The notes beneath the pieces are model-generated. The model was not told the DNA's origin, searched no databases, and was given only the letters and a program-made list of their open reading frames with translations. A DNA stretch of 64,000 bases from Yponomeuta sedellus (taxonomy: Eukaryota; Arthropoda; Insecta; Lepidoptera; Yponomeutidae), in NCBI GenBank assembly GCA_934045075.1, contig OW203726.1:24357693-24421692 (forward strand), written 5' to 3'. The position numbers and the translations under genes are program-made. Shown one piece after another: positions 11,771-23,100 of this stretch (positions are counted from its first letter, which is position 1; every line of letters starts with the position of its first letter).

Positions 11771-12234
11771 TAGTTTGAATAGAGATAGATATATATCTTT
11801 AATACTAGCTAGTGCCCGCAACTTCGTCTGCGTAGGATTAGTATTTTAAGTTGCGTAAATTATAAGCGTGGCGTAGAAAAGACCGAACATTATGACATTA
11901 AAAATAATTATCACATAAAATTTTCGGTCGCAGTTGAAAAATATGACACAATATCTTTATAAATGGTCGCCTATGTGTTATTCTGATGTATAGGCAATAC
12001 GAAACGAAACTTTACAAATTTGAAATCTCCTCACGATGTTTTCAATCGCCGTTAGCAAGCGGTATTGCTACTTTTATACTCACAGGGTACATGCCGGCAC
12101 TTGTATTCGAACCTGGGTCCCTCGTTTCCAAGTCTATCGTTCTACCCACTGGGCTACCTAGGCTAGTATTTATTTGTAGATAATACTAATATCTACAAAT
12201 AAACAATTTTATCTAAATTTATACCTAGAAGCTT

Positions 12235-12460
12235 CTAGGATCGAACGCACAACTGTAACAGTATGTAACATGTACATACAAGCACATACATTGCTTCTGG
12301 CCCCACACTAGGATACCCTGTGTCGTGGGAACCAGAAACAATGACATCACAAACATGTAAACGTCCAAGACCTGGAGGGTTTTTGTCTTCAGCCGGGGTT
12401 CGAACCCGGGACCTCATGCATGTTAGGTAGATGGGCTACCGCTGCGCCACAGAGGTCGTC
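12235..12460 (-). repeat. Second tRNA-derived SINE family
   Basis: The minus strand shows ACCTCTGTGGCGCAGCGGTA (A-box) and CCCGGGTTCGAACCCCGGCT (B-box). A unique body follows (GTTTCTGGTTCCCACGACAC and GTGTGGGGCCAGAAGCAATG). Plus-strand copies lie at 54,268-54,520 and 61,763-61,966. It is a retroposon with a Pol III head and no coding content. Confidence 0.75.
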
Positions 12461-13117
12461 GTTTTAATCTTGAGGTAACCCTCTCACGCGTTCTCTCTCC
12501 AAGTTTTTTTTATTTGTGAATATGTAAAATAACAAGTGTTTCTTATAATCTAGCCGCTCTCGGAAACCTGCTCGGTTTATCTGTTAGCGGCGGTCGTTCT
12601 TACTTTTTTATTTACATGCACAACTTAAGAAAGGCCTACGGAACGTACGTTTTGGTACGCTATACTTAGAAATTAATTACAATAAGTAGCGGCCATTCAC
12701 AATCCGTAGGTACTGCCCCGTATTCAACTTCCCACTTAAGGACAACAGAGGTCCGCCAACTAAAAACCACCAAACCAACCATCTTCGCACATCCTTCTAG
12801 ACGCGAGAAAAGTCCGCATAATTCCCCCGTGAAGCAGCCAACAGAGGTAAAATAACAAAAACACACTTCATTGTCAACCTGCACCGCATTCCTGCCACTC
12901 TTTTTCACCCTTTCAATTGCCATTGCCATTCCGTAGCTGTAATTAACCTTAAAACCATGTAAATAGGTGTCATTTTCGCTCCCCAGGAGATTGAAGCAAT
13001 ATTTTTCGAGTTGGCGTCACAGAACATTATAAACAAAAGCTTTGGTCTCACTTTTAACCAATTTTAAAGTCTTGTTGAACACACAGTACAAATAAAGGTT
13101 GAAGTGCTCAGTGAATC
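12461..13117. other. Intergenic, no gene recognised
   Basis: The longest open frame (87 codons, minus, 12,666-12,929) has no known motif. I see nothing else here. Confidence 0.45.
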
Positions 13118-13320
13118 GATGCCAACCCTTGTATGTCCCCACTGCTTGGGCACAGGTCTCTTCCTGCTAGGAAGGTTAGGGCATAATCCACCATGGGGGC
13201 CAAGTCCGGGTTGGTGGAGGATTGTATTACAGTAGCGGGCCTTACTGTAAGAAGTTATCAAGCCGCCTATGAGGTCTCTGACATGGCCTAACGACTGCCA
13301 TTACAATGACAGCCGGCACC
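13118..13320 (-). repeat. 5S-like SINE, 3' half, reverse
   Basis: It contains CCTTGTATGTCCCCACTGCT, CCAAGTCCGGGTTGGTGGAG, GCCTTACTGTAAGAAGTTAT and ATGACAGCCGGCACCAA. The order matches the longer copies at 54.5 and 58.4 kb. Confidence 0.6.
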
Positions 13321-13937
13321 AAGAATTTGTTATTATATTACTGTTATCACACCAAGTTTGACGAGTTATTACAAAACTTTTTATTATTTATTTTGCGTAT
13401 TAAACACAATTTTTTTGTGTTGGGCAATCCACTATAGTAAAAGTGTAATTAATTTCAAGTATACCCCTTAACTAGATAAAGCCTTCATAGATCGGTCAGA
13501 CAGACAGACACATAGGCGTCGTAGGCAATACGAAATTGGCATGCAATTGGCAAGTCTTTAAAAATACATCGGTATTTCGGCAGCTGAAGACACCACTACG
13601 TTCACTAATTCAGCCCATGGGAAATAACTTGAAATCTTTAGACTATATGTTTCATTAGGTCCTCCAGCCTTCTGTAACAGAACTCTCCACAAGCTGGTGC
13701 TGCCAGCGTGTGACGGAGTGCCTTCCCGAGGTAAGCTATGTGCATAAATTGCGCGGAGGGCCCAGCATAGCAACCCCGCCACCTTTGTTGCGTCGAGTGG
13801 CTCCGTGAGAGCTTCGTCGAGGCAGGCGCTTGTTGGGGAAATAAAATCGGATTTCTGTTATTTTGCCGTAACTCCTGCCTTTGCCTGTTCTTGGTAAACC
13901 AAACTCTTCAAATGCAGTCTAGAACGTAGGTACCATT
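13321..13937. other. Intergenic, no gene recognised
   Basis: Short open frames only. No repeat family identified except TCAGACAGACAGACACATAG at about 13,497, a common insect repeat remnant. Confidence 0.4.
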
Positions 13938-14044
13938 ATCACCGGGTTAGGTTAGGTTAGGCTTAAAAAGTTGGTAAAACACCACGTGATTAACGGAGTA
14001 TAAGATTTAGGAAAGAGCATTTATTTTATAGTAATATAGACGGT
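13938..14044 (+). repeat. Host tandem-repeat unit on the left of the composite insertion
   Basis: The text ATCACCGGGTTAG..CTTAA..TAAAAC..GATT..CGGAGT matches 42,960 onward in the same orientation. The left copy carries three GGTTA units (13,945-13,961) where the right copy carries one. The unit ends in AATATAGACGGT (14,033-14,044), which recurs at 42,918-42,929 and continues there as GTCTAATG. The two sides therefore rejoin into one repeat array if the composite is removed. Confidence 0.65.
14033..14044. repeat. 12-bp target-site duplication, left copy
   Basis: AATATAGACGGT lies directly outside the minus Penelope copy. The identical 12-mer lies at 42,918-42,929, directly outside the plus copy. 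The length fits the variable duplications reported for Penelope-like elements. Confidence 0.75.
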
Positions 14045-14396
14045 AATTAAAACTGTTTTTATACGGATTTATGCTCGTTTATTACATTTTTACAATTTTC
14101 CAACGTTTCGGCACTTTTTCAGGTGCCGTGGTCCCGGATGACTGAGGTGACAGGTGTCTTTTAGAAATCATTAACGGTTAGTTTACTACCCTCGGCAAAA
14201 ATTACAAAAGTTAATTATGAAGTTACGTTCCAAAATAGACAAACCAATTATTTTTTATATAAAGTCAACAATATTGATTATTAGTAATTGATGTTAAAAT
14301 TAAATTTATAAACTAATTACTTTATATGAACTTAAAGATACCGATTATTAATTGAAATTAAATTGATTTTTTATTATTTATTCTACAGTCACACTT
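14045..14396 (-). other. Penelope 3' untranslated region (minus copy)
   Basis: It is the reverse complement of 42,533-42,885, almost base for base. It contains a motif reading GTGCCGAAACGTTGGAAAAT on the minus strand, preceded by GGCACCTGAAAAA, which pairs locally with the GTGCC. It ends at the 12-bp target duplication. The plus copy runs 32 nt further, so this copy is slightly shorter at its 3' end. Confidence 0.75.
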
Positions 14397-15774
14397 CTAG
14401 CAACGGGGTCTCCTGCACTTAAGCACTGGTTCCCATGCTACCGGTATGTTCCAACCACGATCTCTATTAAAATTTGGATGCCGGCGGATCTCTATTGCCT
14501 CACGTATCATTCTAGGGAAGAAACGGTCTTCTCGGGCTAGAACTTTAACTTTATCGAAATGTATAAAGTGGTTGGTACCGCTAAGTGTATGCTCGCTGAC
14601 TGCAGATCTACCAGAGCGCTTATGTTTCACATCAGCGATATGTTCCTTCACCCGCTCAGCTATGGTACGCTTCGTTTGACCAATGTACGAGGAACCACAT
14701 TCACAGTCAAGCTTGTATACTCCTGCCTCTTGTAAGGGAATCCTGTGCTTGACACTTCGCATGAATTGGTGTATCTTTCTTGGCGGCTGGTAGATGGTTC
14801 TGATTGAGGCGCGTTTCAAAATACTCCCAATTTTGTCAGTCACTCCTCTCACGAAAGGCAGGTAGGCTGGAACTCGCTCGACTGTGTCCGGTTTGACACG
14901 TCCTCCGTGATGGACACGCGGAACTTGCAGCTTGTTTGCACGAAGTACTCGTTTGACATGCTGGAGTTCCGCAGGTAGATGGTCCTTGTCGCAGATTCGG
15001 TGTGCCCTCTGTAACAGAGATTTTCCAACGGTAGACAACTGACACGGGTGATGGTGAGACTCACCGTTTAGGTACCTATCAGTGTGGGTCTTTTTCCTAT
15101 AAACTGTATGTCCTAAGGTTCCATTTGGATTCCTGATGACTAAAACATCTAAGAAAGCTAAAGAACAATCTGCTTCTAACTCCATTGTAAACTGGATCTT
15201 GTTGTTTATAGAGTTAAGGTGGTCTAAGAAAGCCGTTATTCCACTAGTAGGTAATATAGCAAAAGTGTCATCGACATATCGCTTATAGAACCTTGGTGGG
15301 ACGGGAGCAGTTCGCAGGGCTCGCTCCTCGAAGTCTTCCATGAAAATATCGGCTATAACGGGAGAAACAGGGGAACCCATGGCTACCCCGTCTACCTGCA
15401 TGTAAAACTCACCATTCCATACCAAGTAGCCAGTTGTTAGGCAGTGATCTAACAGCTCTGCATATTCCACAGGCAAATCATGTTCATTGAGCCTTCTCTT
15501 AACAATCTCAATGCAATCCTGTATTGGAAGACAAGTAAACAAGGATTTAACATCGAAACTCACCATTGTTTCTTCACTAGTCAAATGTAGGTCATCAATT
15601 TGACTAGTGAAGTGGTAGGAATCCTTGACGTGGGCTTCAGTGTTCCCCCTCAGCGGTGACAGGACTTGCGTCAGGTGTTGGGCTAGTTTGTAGGTAGGAG
15701 CACCAATTTGGCTGACAATAGGACGCAGTGGAGCCCCCGTCTTGTGAATTTTCGGTAGTCCATACAGTTTAGGA
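14397..15774 (-). pseudogene. Penelope-like element RT + GIY-YIG protein, split by the Polinton
   Basis: The open frame runs 465 codons from an accidental ATG inside the Polinton terminal repeat (15,794). True Penelope coding starts at about 15,774. Numbered from that ATG, RT motifs include LYGLPKIHK (10-18), SFDVKSLF (79-86), GVAMGSPVSP (136-145) and the catalytic YVDD (173-176). The C-terminal GIY-YIG endonuclease module has GVY at 358-360 and SSYIGQTKR at 368-376. Such proteins reverse-transcribe element RNA at a nicked chromosomal target. The missing N-terminal part lies beyond the Polinton at 32,181 to about 32,340. It differs from the plus copy at only a handful of residues. Confidence 0.9.
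15769..15774. repeat. Polinton target-site duplication, left (TTAGGA)
   Basis: TTAGGA precedes the terminal AG of the Polinton, and the same six bases follow its terminal CT at 32,175-32,180. Removing the Polinton and one copy restores continuous Penelope sequence matching the uninterrupted plus copy at about 32,390-32,420. Confidence 0.93.
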
Positions 15775-15911
15775 AGTAGGATGTTATTGGGCATTCTGGA
15801 CCAGCTTCCATTCGTTTGAGCTCACGACGCACCGCGCCGGTTGGCGCGGCTTGTCGCTCTCTCAAACTCATTACAGCTATTCCAGAATACCCAATAACAT
15901 CGAGTGATTCT
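15775..15911 (+). repeat. Polinton left terminal inverted repeat (137 bp)
   Basis: It matches the reverse complement of 32,038-32,174. The outer 81 bp or so are identical; the inner part has seven substitutions. It starts with AG, as Polinton ends do. Within it, 15,783-15,898 is itself an imperfect palindrome centred on CCGCGCCGGTTGGCGCGG (15,832-15,849), with outer arms GTTATTGGGCATTCTGGA and TCCAGAATACCCAATAAC. Confidence 0.93.
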
Positions 15912-16232
15912 AATTTATAGTTTCAATAATTTTACGAGCAACCTACACAGTTTATGATAAATTCCATCAATGAAAACGAATGACACTAGGAAGCTTGAGT
16001 GAATGCAACTCACCATCATCTTGGTGGAGATAGGTCCGCATAGTCACTGAGTTGAATTAAATAAAGGATCCCCAAGCTCAACTGAATTGTATTTACCCAC
16101 TAGCTATGTTTTGTGCAGTTTCGTAATATACTAGATAAAACAGCACACATTATTTGCGGTATCGGTTAGGTTTCCTCATTAAGACAATGACATGAAATAT
16201 TCCAAGTGATACTTGTATTTACCCAGTCATAG
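15912..16232. other. Left non-coding part of the Polinton, before the iterons
   Basis: No ORF is supportable. The inverted-repeat match to the right end fades after TGATTCT at 15,911. GCTCAACTGAATTGTATTTA (16,076) and TACTTGTATTTACCCAGTCA (16,211) share ATTTACCCA with one another, hinting that the iteron-like repetition starts here. Confidence 0.4.
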
Positions 16233-16800
16233 TTTTGTGACCAGATTGGCTTCTCCCACTGAATGAGTTTAACACCACTGGTGTCTACTTTTCATAACAG
16301 TGACACAAAACTTTGCTTTTTCAACCCAGTTTGTTTTGTAGTCAGATTGACGTCTCCCACATGAACAAGGTACAACACCACAAATTTTGTTATCAGATTG
16401 ACTTCCCGTGATGGCCCTTCATACAATAACATAAAAGTACAATTTCAACTTAATCATATTTTGTGGTCAGATTGACGGCTCCCACTGTTAGAAAGATTCA
16501 GCACCACAAATTACTTTGTGATCAGATTGACTTCATGTGATGAACCTTCTTGCGCAACAGTGACACAAAACATTTTCGTCTTAACTGTATTTTATGGTCA
16601 GATTGACGTCTCCCATTGTAAAAAAGGTGATTCCAACACAACAAAATTTTGTGATCCTTTTCATGTGACACAAATACTGGGTGATTGGCAGAACCAGGAA
16701 ATACTTGTATTTTAGGCATATTTTATGGTCGGCACAAAGAATACCTTACTTTTCCCACAAAAATGTTAGTGATCAGATTGAAGTCTCCTGTTTATCGTTC
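16233..16800 (+). repeat. Degenerate iteron array in the Polinton left arm
   Basis: The core CAGATTG, usually in the context TTTTGTGRTCAGATTGAC, recurs at 16,242, 16,343, 16,394, 16,468, 16,523, 16,599 and 16,774. Two types alternate: one followed by GTCTCCCA, the other by TTCCCGTGATG or TTCATGTGATG. One A+B pair spans about 125-131 bp. The right arm has no counterpart. The array sits between the terminal repeat and the early-looking plus-strand genes, so an origin or enhancer role is possible but only inferred. Confidence 0.65.
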
Positions 16801-18573
16801 ACTACGGAAAACACAAAACATTGCACAGTAGGAAAAATGTACTTCTACAGTTACTTGAATCCTTGGGTATACTTAAGTAAAATCGTGAATTAATGATAAT
16901 ATCACTGACACATAAAAGTATACTTTCATTAATGGAAATCTATTTCCTACTAACGTGTCACTTTAGTTAACGCGAATGCGAATATGATAGGTGGCTGGCA
17001 GGGATTGTCAACCTTTAGCTGTTGACGCAGGAGTTATAAATTTGATACGAAGTATACACGGTGTAAGAAAAAATATGTTGTCAAAAAGTACAGTTTTATT
17101 TATAAAAGTTGGTTCCTTTGAACATTCCTTAAAGGTATTCCGGTAATAAAGCATTTTCCATGTTATTATTTTTTTAAGACTTGATGTTAAAGTATTTTAA
17201 GAAATCATGATTTTGTAAATACGACCGACAGCATTTTGTCTTTTTTTAATTGAAACTTGAAGATATTATTCTCATCCCATTATACGTAACTGAACCTATG
17301 CAGATAGTTTTATATTTTTTCAACAGTTTTCTAACATCAGTTCTCGTTCATTTTCTATCTAAATTTATCTGTAACATACAGTAAAATAAATACAGTAAAT
17401 TTTACATAACCCATAAATAAAGAATTTAGAGGGGTCATAATATTTTAATGTATCACCTACATAAGAGATAACCAAAGGTTGACTATACTAGCTATACTCT
17501 AGTCTAAGATCCACACGGAAAAAACTCGTTGCATCAAAATATTTAGCTGTAGGTATCATTAATACCTAATGTTTGACTTTCACATAATATTGTGGAGTCT
17601 ACCAAATGCTTTATAAAGAATACCTAGATAAGTATTATTTATCCTGAAATACATTTATATAGTAATTTCATCGATATCATACGATGTTTTCTATGGATAA
17701 GCTAGAGGAATTAATTATAATTTCCTATTTAGCTCATCATCCGATTTCTGGTAACTGGAAATAACAGTTTATTTTCTTCTGCTATAGTGAAATATTCACC
17801 CAATTCGAACATTATCTGATTAAGATCAAGAAAATCTAAAGTAAATTGCAACATGTGTATCTAGGACTATTTACTCCTACCTAGGTATGAAACCTACGAA
17901 TTTGCTACGTTAACGTTATTGGATCCGTTGCAAGCTTCTGATTGCGAAACATCTTACCTACAATAATCGATATATTGGTCACATTATGTTGCAATGGCAA
18001 CCAGCCACATTAACTTGAGCTATTAAATAGTGCTGACATTATGAGAATAACATATAGGCTTGACCTTGCTACCGGTCAAGATGATTTGGTTAAGTACCTA
18101 CTTTTGAAGGCAAAGCAAAAATTTTGGGTGTTCGATACTAAAAAGTAATATGTATTACTTTTATCAACAATCACCTATATTCATACACCTATAAATAAAG
18201 GCGATTTTCGCATTTACTTCATTACAGTACTTGTAATAAAAAAACAACATACACATTTAGGATATAAACCTATAACACCCTGATTTATCTAAAATTCTCA
18301 TCACTTCCGATAACGTGATAACGCTGTTCAGTACAGTCTCCGTGTGGTGTAATTATCTACGACTTCCTCGCTACCAGTCACTCCATCGGTATCAAAATGT
18401 TAGTAAGTATATTTATTTACATCCTAATTTTTTTTTTTACGTGTTCCACTGACTAAACCGTATTAGTCCCTATATGAAAACTATGTCCCGAACTATGTCT
18501 AAAAAATATGTTCCAGTCACTACATTTATCTAGTATAGTAATTACAATACGGTGTATAAATCGTTTAGGTTAA
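16801..18573. other. AT-rich non-coding Polinton sequence upstream of the first gene
   Basis: I see no coding region here. Near its 3' end, GCTGTTCAGTACAGTC (about 18,323) contains TCAGT, the usual arthropod initiator. At 18,398, ATGTTAGTAAGTATA has an ATG directly before a strong donor-like sequence, possibly a short leader exon. I could not join it in frame to the exon ending at 18,731. Confidence 0.45.
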
Positions 18574-20003
18574 ATGTATAAGACTGGTATAAAACTATGT
18601 TATTATTATTTCAGGTCTGACTCCGAGTTTGAATTCTCTGGTGTACCTATTGCTGTGCAGTCGAGTAAGAAGCAAAAGACTCCAACCAGCTCCAAACGCA
18701 AAGCATCGAGCTACGTTGAGGAGACAGTTAGGTAAGAATACAATACATCTATAGTTTATTATAAATTATTGTACACTTTACACATCGTTTCAAATGACGA
18801 TTCCCTCGATGTAATCAAGCTGTTGATGAAAATCTTGGAACATTGAAAGAGATAACAACTGTTTATTTGTTTGTTTCATAACTAAAAGTTGTTTATTCGT
18901 CTTAATAATTCAAACCATAGGTTTGACCCTTAAACCTTATTTTCTATAGCCTAAAGCCGGGGCCGCTGCACCATGTTACGCGTGTTACAAAAAACGTAAC
19001 ACTTAAATATAATAAAAGTGGGACATGGTATAACACGTTAGGTACTTGTTATATAACGTTACGTTACGTAACACGTAAAATGTTAATACCACTCCCCATT
19101 TTTGTTTTAATAACGTGTTACATTTTTTGTAACACGCGTAACATGGCGCAGCGGACCCGGCTTAACATTGATCGTTACGGTAAATGTTTACATCCAGGGA
19201 AAAGTTTACTGGAATAGAATTAGTCTCGTTATATTATTCGTTGTTACGTTGTCGCGTCATTTGACTCTAGCACACCGCTGAGTCATTGAATCGTTGATTA
19301 CATTGCAGGCATGTACTCGTAAAGGTTAACATGCTGTCGACTGTTTACTTTGCATCTTACTAGTCGTGGGTTCGATACCCGCTTCGCGTAGTATTTTTGT
19401 TTTCCATGTAAGATATGCTTATTAAGAATCACTTGGGATATTTGCTTATTAAGAATGACATATATGGGATAGATCAAAAGTAGATATGTACCCTTCATAT
19501 TAAACTATCATCCACTTCATACTCGTTCAATGTATGTGTATCTCCTATAGATAGCCTACCCAATCGGAATATAGGTATAAGTTTATGAAGGTACTTATGT
19601 TTTAAAATATATTGTTCACTTTTACAGGTCTGCAAGCACCTTAAAGAAAAAGACGGTGGGAGATCTTTTCGGGATTTTGCGAGACGCAGAGAAGGTCGCT
19701 AAAGCGACTCCCGAGCAGCACCAACTGGGGTCGAGTCTAGTGACGCGGGTCGCCAATGGTCACGTTCGTCGGACAGCAACGACGGAAGGAGAATTCTATA
19801 TAGAATTGAAGGTCTACAACACTACCGATGCTGCAAGTACCAACGTTCAAGAGAGGTGGAAAAAAGCGTTGATGGTAATAAAATTGCAGACTGATACGGA
19901 CACACCGCACTGGGACGTATTACAGAAATTTATTAAACAAGTTTATTCACTGTATGATAATAGTGAGGCGAGTTTTTTTAGTGATAAGATAAATATAAAA
20001 TAA
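18574..20003 (+). CDS. Polinton small spliced gene 1, unknown function
   Basis: I do not recognise the product. At least two coding exons are visible: one ending at 18,731 and one spanning 19,628-20,003. The intron 18,732-19,627 has GTAAGA and TTTTACAG borders. Reading across keeps one open frame. The first exon is rich in acidic, Ser and Lys residues (SDSEFEF, KKQK, SSKRK). The second holds VGDLFGILRDAEKVAKATPE and ends DKINIK. The start is uncertain: an in-frame ATG exists at 18,574, but a TTTCAG acceptor at 18,609-18,614 also suggests an upstream leader exon. A GTG at 19,656 is only a frame opening inside exon 2. It is the first gene of the plus-strand block, 116 bp before PolB. A regulatory or DNA-binding role is a guess. 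Confidence 0.6.
18954..19163. mobile_element. MITE inside the intron of the first Polinton gene
   Basis: A 49-bp terminal inverted repeat lies at 18,954-19,002 and 19,115-19,163 with three mismatches. It begins AAGCCGGGGCCGCTGCACCA and contains GTTACGCGTGTTACAAAAAA. The element is 210 bp and non-coding. No clear target duplication is seen beyond A/T bases. It lies wholly in the intron, so the gene remains open. Confidence 0.75.
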
Positions 20004-20119
20004 AATTCCTTTAATTTATAATAAACATATTATTTTGCTACTTACCTATTTATTTTTGTGTCTAAAACCTAAATTTTAATTATCTGTTTCCTGGTCAATC
20101 TTACTACTTTTTATTTACA

Positions 20120-23100
20120 ATGCCTTATTGCATTACTTGCAAAACTCTTGTCAACCCAAAAAGTTGGGTGGGTCATATGCGCAGCACTGACCACAAAAGC
20201 AAAGTCGCAACTCATCATTTGTCAGAAGATGTTGAGGTTCTGACCTCTGCATTCCGTAATCGTATTGCAACTTATAAGATACAGGCTAACGGTGATGGTC
20301 AGCACTCAATTGAAACCTTTTTCGAGTCTATCCATAATAAATTAAAATCTCTGATTGATATTTCATTGAAAAAACACGTTTGCATAAAAGTCAATGTTGA
20401 GCTTTTTTCATTTTTCCTTATGTACAAAAACGATTTGCAAGAACTAAAATCGTTTGGCACGAAAAACATTACCATACACATGAACCACAACTTCAATTCC
20501 ATTTTTTCAGAAATCATAAATACATTGAAAAAAAAGCTTGAAGAGTTTCAAGAGCGAGATAGCGGTTGGACATTTTTGAGTAACTCTCATTTGGAAATCA
20601 ATGTAAATAAATATCAACCATTGAGTGGGTCATCGTTTATAGATTTACCAAAATTTATAAAAAACAAAAAAGCATGTTTGAATATAAAAAATGATGATCC
20701 TTATTGTTTTCTTTGGTGTGTTACAGCTGCTCTATTCCCTTCAAAGAGCCACCCCGATCGTGTCTCGTCTTATCCCGATTTTCGCGATATTTTTAACACT
20801 CAAGGCTTATCATATCCAGTAACTTTTTCTGACATCCCGGTGTTTGAAAAAAATAATCCAGATATCGCTATTTTTGTGTATGGCTTACAAGGCAAAAAAA
20901 CTGTTGTAGGTCCACTATACAGATCAGAGTCTTCCACTGCGAAAAATATCGTTCATCTGCTATTTCTCGAGAATGATGAGGGCTCTCACTTTTGTTTGAT
21001 CAAAAACCTTCCCCGTCTGGTTAGAAGCCAAATATCTAAACACCATCAGCAACTGCATTTTTGCTCATCATGTCTGTTATTTTTTAAAACATCTAATGAA
21101 CTAGTCATTCATGCATGTGGTGGTATTGCTACAGCTCTTCCTAACCAAGGGTCGGTTCTTCAATTTAAGAATTACGAACGAAAACAAAACATACCCTTTA
21201 TCATTTATGCTGATTTTGAGACTATGCTTCAACGTCATCTGGGGTGTGAAGCAGACCCTAACATTGCGAGCACTAGCCTGCTACAACAACATGTGCCCTC
21301 AGCGTTTGGTTACTATATTGTTTGTACAGTGGATGCCAAGTATAATCGCTACGTCAGCTATCGGGGATCAGACTGTGTATCAAAATTTGTAGAATGGTTG
21401 TATCGAGACATGAAGCAAATACACACTATTTTAAAAGCTAATATTAAAATTATATTCACGGATAATGATTCACAAAATTTTGAAAATGCTGTCCGCTGTC
21501 ATATTTGTGATAATCTTTTAATATTTGACAAGGTTCGAGACCACTGTCACATCACTGGTCACTATCGGGGGGCAGCTCACAAGCATTGTAATTTACAATT
21601 TAAACTACCAAATTTTGTTCCAGTTGTTTTCCACAATTTGTCAGGCTACGATTGCCATTTATTTATCAAAGAACTAGGCGAGGCGCCTGGTCCGATTAGA
21701 ATAATACCTAAAACAAAAGAAAACTATATTTCTTTCACGAAGTATATACCATTATCGAAAGATGAAGGTATCCAACTTCGATTTATCGATTCATTTAAAT
21801 TTTTAGGTACCAGTTTAGAAAAACTCACGAAAACAATGAAGGTGGAGGAATTCTCGTTGTTGAAATCATTTTTTGCAAATGACACTGAACTCAAATTACT
21901 CACTCGCAAAGGTGTTTATCCATATGACTATATGTCACATTGGAAATGCTACGAAGAAAATTCCCTCCCACCCAAATCTGCTTTTTATAATACTATCAGT
22001 GGTGAAGAAATTTCTGATCAAGATTATGAACATGCCAAGTCAGTATGGTCAACTTTCTCCATTCGTAACTTAGGTGAATACACTGATCTATACGTTAAAA
22101 CAGATGTCTTGCTACTAGCCGATATTTTTGAACATTTCCGCAAAACATGTAAACGATATTATCAATTAGACCCGGCATTCTACCTCACAGCACCCAGCTT
22201 ATCATTTGATGCGATGCTTTTGAAAACTAAGGTCAGATTAGAATTGCTTAGCGACTTAGCGATTATTCGGATGATTCAGGATGGAATACGGGGTGGTGTA
22301 TGTATGTGTTCCAAGCGACATGCGAAAGCAAACAATAAATACATGTCTGAGTACGACCCATCACGTCCCGAGTCCTTCATAACGTATATTGATGCTAACA
22401 ATTTATACGGCTTCAGCATGTCTCAAGTATTACCTTTGTCAGATTTCAGATTTTTGGAACAGTCTGAAGTGAATACCATTGATATCACATCAGTTCCTGA
22501 TAATGCATCTTTTGGTTATATTCTTGAAGTGGATATTATTTATCCCACACACCTACACGACTATCACAATGATTTCCCATTTTGTCCTGAGCGATGCATA
22601 CCACCCGGTGGAAAGAGTTCGAAATTAATCCCTAACCTATACGATAAATATCGATATGTTATTCATTATGTGCATCTTAAAACATGCTTGAAACATGGAT
22701 TAATACTAAGAAAAATCCATAGAGTCATTACTTTTCGTCAAAGTGCTTATCTCAAACAATACATTGAACTTAATACAAAACTGAGGCAACAAGCCCAATC
22801 AACTTTCGAACAAGACTTTTTCAAACTCTTGAACAACAGCATATTTGGAAAGACTATAGAAAATACTGAACACAGAGTAAACGTCTATTTGGTAAATCAA
22901 TGGAGCGATAGTCAAAACAAAACGAAAAAATGCACATCGGCAGAAAAATTGATAGCCCGTCCAAACTTTCACAGTGCTTCAGTTTTTTCCGAAAATTTGG
23001 TTGCCATCCAAATGAAACCAGAACGTGTGGTTTTAGATAAACCTATCTACATTGGGTTTACTGTTCTTGAGTTATCCAAAAGCCACATGTATGACTTTCA

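Noticed and set aside
12666..12929. 87-codon minus-strand ORF as a host gene
   Set aside because: No motif, no splice context and no neighbour support; its length is within chance expectation.
13945..13961. Three GGTTA (TTAGG-like) units as an interstitial telomere
   Set aside because: The homologous host unit at 42,960 has a single copy in the same context, so this is a short expansion within a repeat, not a telomere remnant.
14100..14145. Hammerhead ribozyme in the Penelope 3' region
   Set aside because: GCACCTGAAAAAGTGCCGAAACG has a CUGA..GAAA layout reminiscent of one, but the conserved CUGANGA core is altered (A where G8 should be) and I could not draw stems I and III. At most it is a relic.
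16233..16800. CRISPR-like array
   Set aside because: Repeats are degenerate, unevenly spaced (51-175 bp) and in a eukaryotic mobile element; there are no cas genes.
19656..20003. Independent 115-codon gene starting at GTG 19,656
   Set aside because: The frame continues upstream to an acceptor at 19,627 and joins the exon ending at 18,731, so this is the second coding exon.
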